Shown here: positions 16,653 to 23,342 of the stretch, one piece after another
Numbering within the stretch: position 1 is the stretch's first letter
How the letters are laid out: the number at the start of each line of letters is the position of its first letter
DNA from: Muribaculaceae bacterium
GTDB taxonomy: Bacteria; Bacteroidota; Bacteroidia; Bacteroidales; Muribaculaceae
DNA length: 57,834 nt
Reading direction: 5' to 3'
Assembly: GCA_017621845.1 (NCBI GenBank)
Contig: JAGASI010000022.1
Coordinates: 1-57,834 of the forward strand
Notes under the pieces: generated by a model
Databases searched by the model: none
The model's input: the letters and a program-made list of their open reading frames with translations, nothing else
What the model was told of the DNA's origin: nothing
Position numbers and translations under genes: made by a program

Positions 16653-18668
16653 TTAATAGTTGGTTATTAGTAGGTGTACGGCTTTTTTGTCGTTGCGGTT
16701 CATAAAACTCACAACGTATTCTTTGTCAAAAGTGCGTATGTTAATCCCCGGGCGATTGTAAAGATTATATATAAAGTCAGTGTTTTTTATGATGAGCATC
16801 CATTTGGCTTTACATCGGTTTGTCATATAATCGGCTAATCGTTCTTGATCTTGCCTGAAAAATTGGTTTTGGGCATAAGTAGAAAATTCACTGTCGTAAG
16901 GAGGATCAAGGAAGATGAAATCATCTTTGGTAGGTTGATATTTGTTGAGAAATTGTTCAAAATCAAGATTGTCAATGGTTGTGGTTTTGAAATGTTCTCT
17001 AAGCAAAGGCGATTGATAGTATTTAAGTTGGGGAGATAATGATTTGGAGTTGTATGCAATTCCTCCATAGGGGACATTAAAAGCACCCTTGTCGTTATAT
17101 CTGAACATACCACTGTAGCAATAATTACGTATAAAGTAAAACAATACACAGTGTAGTATGGGATTTTCTTGTGATATTGATTTGCTGTTATATAAATGTC
17201 TGAAATACATATAATATGCGCTTTTGAATGCACACTCTATATTGTTGTCAATATCGGTATCGGGTAATAGATGTTTGGTAAGTTCAAGTTCTTTCATCCG
17301 TTTAAATTTCCGTAAAAGATTGGAGCGTATTTCGGCATCTAAAACATCATGGTGCATGTTGAAATCCTTACCGAGAATGTTTACAAAGCGCTGTCTGTTA
17401 TCGCAAAATGCAGAAAGCAATTCTTTTAAAGTTTCATACGGAATTCTATCATTGCGATAATCAAGGTATATTTTTTTGAATTCGGTACATCCGGCGGCAA
17501 TATGGTGGATATTGAACCATGTATTGTCTATCTGATAACTTAAATTAAAAAATTGAGTATTACCCAGTGCTATTGCTTTATATAAATTTATAAGTTCGTA
17601 CGAGAGGTCGTTTATAACATAATTTTCAGCGGTTAATGCCATAAATACCGAGCCTCCTCCGACAAATGGTTCATAGTAGGTCTTAAAGTGAGTAGGAAGG
17701 TTAGGAATGATATATTTAAGTTCCTTTTCTTTTCCCCCGGCCCATTTTAAAAGAGGTTTAAGTCCGGTGGGTACCATAGGATTTTTTTTACAATCGTGAT
17801 ATATACGAGGTGTTTTAACGGATTGCTGTGGTTTTTTATTGAACAGTATGCCAGGGAAGTCAATGGGGGTATGCCGATAAGCGATAGATGGTTCTTGAAC
17901 AATTTCTGTTGTCGCATCGGTAGTATTATTATTGGAGGAAATAAAAGAAGTCATAGAATTATCGATTCTTGATTTAGCCGCTGAAAAATATTGTGGAGAA
18001 ATTTCGACCCCGATAAATCGACGACCGAGGTTTAATGCCGCCACTCCGATAGATCCAACCCCCATAAAAGGGTCAAAAATTATATCTCCCGGTTTGGAGG
18101 CGATATTTATTATTTTTTTGAGAAGAGCTAATGGCTTTTGGGCCGGGTGTTTGGGGGAGCTGAGTCGCTCTGGCCTCATACATATCGGACTCTCAAAGAA
18201 GTTGTGCATTTCAGCTTGGGATATGAAGTTCCAAGTGTGGCCTTTATTCCAGCACGTGAAAATCATTTCACAACTGTTAAGAAACCCGGCTTTGAATATT
18301 TTAGGGGCAGGATTAGTTTTGTGCCATATCATAAAATTAGTAGTGTCAAATTTATGATCAAGACAGTTATACCATCGTCCAATTTGGTTGTAAGAAGTAA
18401 AGATAAAAAGGTTGCCATTGGGTTTTAGAATACGTATAAACTCATCGGCCCATTCTTCGGGATTAAAATCTATCCAGTCCCAATCAGCAACATCGTTATT
18501 CATGGCCGAACGACCAGGTAATGGGATATTACCTGTTGAATGTTTCCCGATATTATAAGGCGGGTCGGTAAATATAAAATCAATAGAATTGTCTGGAATA
18601 CGATTGATTATATTTTTACTATCATCAAGTAATATGCATTTAACCCAATCTTTATTTGGCATCTCCAA
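16653..18668 (-). CDS. Fused DNA methyltransferase (beta-class + D12 alpha-class)
   Basis: The 671-aa protein joins two complete DNA methyltransferases. Residues 1-235 are a beta-class N4/N6 MTase: catalytic DPPYN (35-39) precedes the SAM-binding DPFMGVGS (199-206). After a low-complexity linker (about 236-300), residues 301-671 are a Dam-like D12 adenine MTase: KPLLKWAGGK, SAM loop FVGGGS (335-340), then DPPYD (588-592). The order is DpnA-like then DpnM-like. It overlaps the upstream REase gene by 17 bp. Two MTases in one chain commonly protect the two strands of an asymmetric site; the target here is unknown. The region is clearly more AT-rich than its neighbours, suggesting horizontal gain. 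Confidence 0.9.
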   Translation of the reverse strand: MEMPNKDWVKCILLDDSKNIINRIPDNSIDFIFTDPPYNIGKHSTGNIPLPGRSAMNNDVADWDWIDFNPEEWADEFIRILKPNGNLFIFTSYNQIGRWYNCLDHKFDTTNFMIWHKTNPAPKIFKAGFLNSCEMIFTCWNKGHTWNFISQAEMHNFFESPICMRPERLSSPKHPAQKPLALLKKIINIASKPGDIIFDPFMGVGSIGVAALNLGRRFIGVEISPQYFSAAKSRIDNSMTSFISSNNNTTDATTEIVQEPSIAYRHTPIDFPGILFNKKPQQSVKTPRIYHDCKKNPMVPTGLKPLLKWAGGKEKELKYIIPNLPTHFKTYYEPFVGGGSVFMALTAENYVINDLSYELINLYKAIALGNTQFFNLSYQIDNTWFNIHHIAAGCTEFKKIYLDYRNDRIPYETLKELLSAFCDNRQRFVNILGKDFNMHHDVLDAEIRSNLLRKFKRMKELELTKHLLPDTDIDNNIECAFKSAYYMYFRHLYNSKSISQENPILHCVLFYFIRNYCYSGMFRYNDKGAFNVPYGGIAYNSKSLSPQLKYYQSPLLREHFKTTTIDNLDFEQFLNKYQPTKDDFIFLDPPYDSEFSTYAQNQFFRQDQERLADYMTNRCKAKWMLIIKNTDFIYNLYNRPGINIRTFDKEYVVSFMNRNDKKAVHLLITNY

Positions 18669-19461
18669 GATATGTTGTTTTGATTTTGTCTAAGGCTGAT
18701 ATAATATAGTGAACATTCTTGCGGTACTCGTCGATAACGATATCATATCCTCGGTCAGATTTGCATACCAAGTTCCAAAAATCGCGGCTTATACATAGTT
18801 CATCTTGGGCAAAAAATTGTAGAACACGGCTTTGCCGCCACGGATTGCCTTCACCATATCTATTGTAAGCTGTAGCAAAAAGTATCTTTACCTTATCCTC
18901 TCCAAGTTGATTTGTGAGTATGCAGTATTGCTCGAGTAAAGCTTCTTTTTCTGAACGAGCCTTTTTGTTATCCAAGTCACCACCGATTTTAAGTTCGATA
19001 AGATAGCGCATACCGCTATTTTGATCATATAAATAGTAGTCGCTCTCGTGTCGTTTTTGTATTTCACTACCGGTTCTTGTTGTGATATATAGGTAATCAT
19101 TGGTAGATGGGATTCTCGCGTGTCTTTTATATTGTTCCAGTAGTTCGGCTATATAGTCAGTTTGTTCTTTGTAAAGAATACCTTCGACATGCTGAGAGAC
19201 TTTAAAATGAAGAGCCGCGATATTAATAGCCATTTTTTCAAGCATATTACCTAATGAGCTGTCAAGAGAACGAGCTAAGGCCGAATAGTATTGTATCTCA
19301 GGCCCTAATGCCGCAATGAATACATTGTGAATTTTCATATTCAGTGAGCCGTTTTCATCGTCTTTCTCGGCAAGGTGTCGGTCTGAAAATCCGGAAGCAT
19401 AACATTGTATGCAGGAAGATACTATGGAGCGTATTGCGCGTTCGTTTTCGTTGGAATTCAT
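18652..19461 (-). CDS. Type II restriction endonuclease, TdeIII-like (probable)
   Basis: The 269-aa protein is all-helical at the N-terminus and then shows a PD-(D/E)xK-like core: Asp141/Asp146 followed by a strand ending I-E156-L-K158, then GGDLDNKKARSEKEALLEQY. This last block resembles the TdeIII-type restriction enzyme family as I remember it; the family name should be confirmed. It is transcribed before the methyltransferase and its end overlaps that gene's start by 17 bp, so the two are translationally coupled. No controller (C) protein gene is present. AT-rich like its partner. Confidence 0.78.
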   Translation of the reverse strand: MNSNENERAIRSIVSSCIQCYASGFSDRHLAEKDDENGSLNMKIHNVFIAALGPEIQYYSALARSLDSSLGNMLEKMAINIAALHFKVSQHVEGILYKEQTDYIAELLEQYKRHARIPSTNDYLYITTRTGSEIQKRHESDYYLYDQNSGMRYLIELKIGGDLDNKKARSEKEALLEQYCILTNQLGEDKVKILFATAYNRYGEGNPWRQSRVLQFFAQDELCISRDFWNLVCKSDRGYDIVIDEYRKNVHYIISALDKIKTTYLGDAK

Positions 19462-19484
19462 GGGGAATGTATTGGTTTAGGTTA

Positions 19485-19492
19485 CAAAGTTA
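19485..19492 (-). promoter_or_regulatory. Restriction-modification operon promoter, -7 element
   Basis: The minus strand reads TAACTTTG, an exact -7 match, only 24 bp upstream of the REase ATG. The leader would be about 15-20 nt. The -33 region overlaps the adjacent terminator's A/T arm. Confidence 0.6.
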
Positions 19493-19510
19493 AAAAAAGA
19501 ATGTCAGACT

Positions 19511-19560
19511 AAAAAATGGTTGTGGAGGTAGTCAGTCTCCACAACCATTTTAAATTTTTA
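19511..19560. terminator. Bidirectional terminator beside the SGNH hydrolase
   Basis: A perfect 15-bp stem (19513-19527 with 19537-19551) has A-runs on one side and TTTTAAATTTTT on the other. It closes the long minus-strand peptidoglycan cluster just past the SGNH hydrolase. Confidence 0.88.
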
Positions 19561-19575
19561 TGTAATGAAAGGGGA

Positions 19576-20256
19576 TTATTCTTTGATGTAGGGGAGGATT
19601 TGGTCGCGCCATATGAGGTAGCCGGGGCCGAGGAGGTGAAGGCCGTCGTTGGTGAGGTCTTGGCGGAGATTGCCATCGGCGTCAGTGAAGTGGGGGTAGA
19701 GATTAATCCAGGTGATGCCTTGGCGCTTGGTCATGGGCTCGAGCCGGGCATTGATGTCGCGGATGACCTGCTCTTTGCCGGCCATGTTTTTGTAGCGGTT
19801 AAAGGAGTTGTTGATGGGTAGCATCGACTGGAGGTAAATCTTGGTTGTGGGCGTTTTTTCCTTGATGTATATGATTAGGTCCTCGATGGCTCCGGCGATG
19901 GAGTCGGCGGTGAGGTGATGGCTGACATCATTGGCGCCTGACATGAGGAATATTTTGGCGGGATGTCCGGCGAGCACGGGCTCGATACGTTCTTTGATGC
20001 CTTGAACGATGTCACCGTTGATGCCACGGTTGACAACGTTGGGCATGCCGAGAAGTTCATGCCATTCACAGCCGTGGGTCAGCGAGTTGCCCAGCATGAC
20101 AATCGTGTTGGTGTCAACGGGCAGAAGTTCAAACAGCGATGCCCGCTGGTAATATAGCTCGGTGTATTTAGGTTTGGCAGGCTTGTCCTGAGCCATAGCC
20201 GAGAGACCCAAGGTGGCGATAGCCAATACAGGGAGGATGAGTTTCTTTAGGTTCAT
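19576..20256 (-). CDS. Secreted SGNH/GDSL hydrolase
   Basis: Secreted esterase-type hydrolase of about 226 aa. It has a signal peptide (MNLKKLILPVLAIATLGLSAMA), then SGNH blocks: I as MLGNSLTHG (GNSL in place of GDSL; nucleophile Ser), II with the Gly in NRGINGD, III as SGANDVS, and V as DGLHLLGPGY (Asp-x-x-His). Such proteins remove acetyl or acyl groups from glycans or lipids. As the last gene of the peptidoglycan cluster it may de-O-acetylate wall fragments; that role is inference. ATG at 20256 is chosen to put the signal peptide first. Confidence 0.87.
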   Translation of the reverse strand: MNLKKLILPVLAIATLGLSAMAQDKPAKPKYTELYYQRASLFELLPVDTNTIVMLGNSLTHGCEWHELLGMPNVVNRGINGDIVQGIKERIEPVLAGHPAKIFLMSGANDVSHHLTADSIAGAIEDLIIYIKEKTPTTKIYLQSMLPINNSFNRYKNMAGKEQVIRDINARLEPMTKRQGITWINLYPHFTDADGNLRQDLTNDGLHLLGPGYLIWRDQILPYIKE

Positions 20257-20302
20257 GATGAGAAGTCGAGTTGAATGTTGAGGATAATATAAATCAAGAT
20301 AT

Positions 20303-20339
20303 AACATGATGCATCAAGATGGACAAGATGCATCATGTT
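20303..20339. repeat. Perfect 13-bp inverted repeat between murQ and SGNH gene
   Basis: AACATGATGCATC pairs with GATGCATCATGTT around an 11-nt loop, in the intercistronic gap. No U-tract follows on the minus strand, so it may set relative mRNA stability rather than end transcription. Confidence 0.7.
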
Positions 20340-20369
20340 TAATCGATTGTTAAGTCGGTAGGGATAATA

Positions 20370-21194
20370 TCAGGCGTTTTCGGCGCGGTAAGCGTCGACA
20401 GCGTTTTTGACCGAGCCGTGGAGCAGGAGCAGGCGTTTGGCCTGGTCATAGGGAAGACCAAGTTCCTCGACAACCATGCGGGTGCCGCGGTCAACGAGTT
20501 TGGCGTTGGAGAGTTGCATGTTGACCATCTTGTTGCCCTTGACACGTCCCATCTGAATCATTACCGAGGTGGTAATCATGTTGCATATCATTTTTTGGCC
20601 TGTTCCTGACTTCATGCGGGATGAGCCGGTGACGTATTCGGGACCTACAATCATCTCGATGGCGATGTCGGCGGCTTCAGAGACGGGTGCATTGGGATTG
20701 GAGGTGATGGCGGCGGTGAGGATGCCGTGTTCGCGACATTTCTTGATTGCGCCAATAACATAAGGGGTAGTTCCTGATGCCGCTATACCGATAACTGTGT
20801 CACGGTCGTTTATGTCAAATTGCTGAAGGTCTTTCCAACCTTGCTCGGTGTCGTCCTCGGCGTTCTCCACGGGGTTGCGCAGGGCAATGTCACCACCGGC
20901 GATAAGACCGATGACCCACGAGGGGTCCATGCCGAATGTCGGAGGGATTTCAGAGGCGTCAAGAACGCCAAGACGGCCTGATGTGCCGGCTCCCATATAG
21001 AAAATGCGACCGCCGCGTTTCATGCGTGAAACGATTTCGGTGACGAGTTTCTCGATTTGGGGTATGGCTTTTTCGACGGCGAGGGCTACTTTCTTGTCCT
21101 CGTTGTTGATGTCATGAAGAAGCTCGGATACTGATTTTTTTTCAAGGTCATTGTATAGCGATGATTGTTCGCTGATTTTTACAAATTCACCCAT
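20370..21194 (-). CDS. murQ: N-acetylmuramic acid 6-phosphate etherase
   Basis: MurQ cleaves the lactyl ether of MurNAc-6-phosphate, giving GlcNAc-6-phosphate and D-lactate. The 274-aa protein has the SIS-domain hallmark RIFYMGAGTSGRLGVLDASE (about 63-82), the IAGGDIALRNPVENAEDD block with the catalytic Glu, and GPEYVTGSSRMKSGTGQK. Length is close to the family's ~300 aa. It follows the MurK-like kinase gene and lies downstream of a D-lactate dehydrogenase gene that could use its by-product. Confidence 0.96.
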   Translation of the reverse strand: MGEFVKISEQSSLYNDLEKKSVSELLHDINNEDKKVALAVEKAIPQIEKLVTEIVSRMKRGGRIFYMGAGTSGRLGVLDASEIPPTFGMDPSWVIGLIAGGDIALRNPVENAEDDTEQGWKDLQQFDINDRDTVIGIAASGTTPYVIGAIKKCREHGILTAAITSNPNAPVSEAADIAIEMIVGPEYVTGSSRMKSGTGQKMICNMITTSVMIQMGRVKGNKMVNMQLSNAKLVDRGTRMVVEELGLPYDQAKRLLLLHGSVKNAVDAYRAENA

Positions 21195-21268
21195 GATATA
21201 TGAGATTGTTAAATTTAATGATTAGTTGAAGATGAGGTATGTCGGTATTTCGTTACGGATATTGTCGA

Positions 21269-22108
21269 TCAGTTGGAGTGGAAGCGGATTAGGCCTTCCA
21301 TGGGGCTCTTGATGATGGTGCCGATGGTGCAGTCCACGGCGTCGGCGGCTTCGGCGAGTACGTTCTTATAGTAGTAGGCGATTGAGCCGATAAAGTTGAC
21401 TTTAAGATCGCGATAGCCGGGATATTGGGCGATGTTACGTACAAAGAATGATTTGAACGAATTAAGCACGAGGCGATGGATTGCGGGCTCTTCGATATTC
21501 TGTATCAGGAAGGGGGTAACAGACGCCAGGAATCGGTTGCCTTGGGGTTCTTTATACACTCGGCGAATGATGGTGAGACGGTCGAGGTTGAATTGTTTGA
21601 GGAATTTGTCGCACAGTTCTTTGGGAAGTTGATTTTTCAGAACGTCACCAACAAGGAGTTTGCCTAGTACGGCACCTGAGCCTTCGTCACCGAGGATATA
21701 CCCCAGGGGTGATACATTGTCTACAATTTCTTTGCCGTCATAGTAGCATGAGTTGGAGCCGGTACCCATGATGCATGCGATGCCGGGGTTGTGTCCACAC
21801 AGTGCTCGCGCGGCGGCCAGCAAATCGGTGTGCACTTCTATAACGGGCGCGGGGATGGAGGCTCGTATTGCATTGGCGACATTGGAACATACATCTTCTG
21901 AGATACACCCGGCACCATAGAAGTACACGGCGTCAACGTCTACCTTGCCAAGCTCGGGCATGAGTTCAGCCGCGATGCGGGCAGCCATTTCTTCCTCGGT
22001 TAACATTATGGCATTCATGCCACATGTAAAAATCTGGTTAACTACTTTAGAATTTTCGATGAGGCACCAATCGATTTTGGTGCTTCCACAGTCTGCTATA
22101 AGTATCAT
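21269..22108 (-). CDS. murK: BadF/BadG-family amino-sugar kinase, probable MurNAc kinase
   Basis: The 279-aa ASKHA-fold kinase begins with the phosphate-1 motif ADCGSTKIDW, and has the adenosine-side GTGSNSCYYDG and LGDEGSGAVLG motifs of the BadF/BadG/GlcNAc-kinase family. Next to murQ and a muropeptide-type permease, it most likely phosphorylates MurNAc (and perhaps GlcNAc) at O-6, as MurK does in Tannerella and Clostridium; specificity is inferred from context. Its ATG overlaps the stop of the membrane acetyltransferase gene by 4 bp, so the two are translationally coupled. Confidence 0.85.
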   Translation of the reverse strand: MILIADCGSTKIDWCLIENSKVVNQIFTCGMNAIMLTEEEMAARIAAELMPELGKVDVDAVYFYGAGCISEDVCSNVANAIRASIPAPVIEVHTDLLAAARALCGHNPGIACIMGTGSNSCYYDGKEIVDNVSPLGYILGDEGSGAVLGKLLVGDVLKNQLPKELCDKFLKQFNLDRLTIIRRVYKEPQGNRFLASVTPFLIQNIEEPAIHRLVLNSFKSFFVRNIAQYPGYRDLKVNFIGSIAYYYKNVLAEAADAVDCTIGTIIKSPMEGLIRFHSN

Positions 22109-23307
22109 ATTTTAATATAAATTTTGTTGCGATAGAGATAATAGCCCACCGTCCAGGTAGCGCATACAAAGATTAGGGCATATAGTAAAGAGGCGAGAGT
22201 CTCGTTGCCGCCGGCGGCGGGAGTAAGACAGGCTTGGTAAAGCCAACCCTTGATGGAAATCATTCCATCGTTGTAGGGAATTTTGGTGAAAGAGAGGCAT
22301 AGCGAGAATACCGAGCCGAACACATACATGAACAGCGGATTGATGCCATAGGCCTCAAAGAAACGGCACCATTTTTTGTAACCCTTGATGTCGATAATCC
22401 ATATCAGCAATCCCAGGAAAGAGGCAGCCAATCCACAGGTGGTGAGTACAAAAGTTGGTGACCATACTTTCTTGTTTATAGGCATGCCATAGCTCAGAAG
22501 GAAACCGGCAAATGTAAGGATTGTTCCAACGATAAACAGTTTGTTAATCCTGAGGTTGTTGTCCTTGGTGGAGAGCAGGAGGCCACCGCACATAAAGCCT
22601 ATGAGCATATGGGCGATGGATGGAAGTGTCGACAGTAGTCCCTCGGGGTCAAATGTCAAAGTGACACCATCGACCGTGTCGGTGTACATGTGGTTGGTAC
22701 CTAAAACTGTGCGGTCCACGATGTTGATGATGTTATTGCGGGAGAATTCCCATCCGTTGCCGATGAGCAGAATGACGGCATAGAGAGCAAGCATGATGGC
22801 GATGAGCCAGGGCAGGGATTTTTTGTCACAGCACAGGGCTATAATTGAGCCGACGCCATAGCATATGGCCAGTCGAGGCATGACGCCAAGAACGCGTATA
22901 TGGTCAAAGGTCCATATTGATTCCCATAGCGAAGCCTCGCCGGTGATGCCACGTAGGAACAGTGCCAGCCATGCTATACCCAGGCCGATGAGGAAGATGA
23001 CAATGGTGCGTCTCAGAATCTTGAGGCCGGCCGAGGCGTTGAGCTTGAAGTTGTATTTCTTGAGGGAGAAATAGGTCGATACACCCATGATGAACATGAA
23101 GAAGGGGAATACCAGGTCGGTGGGAGTGAGTCCATTCCATGAAGCATGTTCAAGTGGGGCATAGATATGTCCCCATGATCCGGGGTTGTTGACCAGAAGC
23201 ATGCCGGCAATGGTGATACCACGCAGGATATCCAGAGCCAGGAGGCGTCGGGGACGTGGCTTGCTCTCGGTTGCCGGAGCGGGTGGTTGTAGTTTGGTAT
23301 GAGCCAT
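22105..23307 (-). CDS. NagX-like membrane protein (HGSNAT/DUF5009-type acyltransferase)
   Basis: The 400-aa polytopic membrane protein (about ten segments) starts with a Pro/Arg-rich cytoplasmic tail, then RRLLALDILRGITIAGMLLVNN and FPFFMFIMGVSTYFSL. This is the signature of bacterial relatives of heparan-alpha-glucosaminide N-acetyltransferase, often called NagX. The human enzyme moves acetyl groups across a membrane onto glucosamine. Here it could acetylate amino sugars or act on wall sugars during uptake; the exact reaction is unknown. Sits between the D-lactate dehydrogenase gene and murK, overlapping the latter. Confidence 0.85.
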   Translation of the reverse strand: MAHTKLQPPAPATESKPRPRRLLALDILRGITIAGMLLVNNPGSWGHIYAPLEHASWNGLTPTDLVFPFFMFIMGVSTYFSLKKYNFKLNASAGLKILRRTIVIFLIGLGIAWLALFLRGITGEASLWESIWTFDHIRVLGVMPRLAICYGVGSIIALCCDKKSLPWLIAIMLALYAVILLIGNGWEFSRNNIINIVDRTVLGTNHMYTDTVDGVTLTFDPEGLLSTLPSIAHMLIGFMCGGLLLSTKDNNLRINKLFIVGTILTFAGFLLSYGMPINKKVWSPTFVLTTCGLAASFLGLLIWIIDIKGYKKWCRFFEAYGINPLFMYVFGSVFSLCLSFTKIPYNDGMISIKGWLYQACLTPAAGGNETLASLLYALIFVCATWTVGYYLYRNKIYIKI

Positions 23308-23342
23308 TTTTAAGGTTTTCAGGTAGATTTAGGAGTGGGTTA

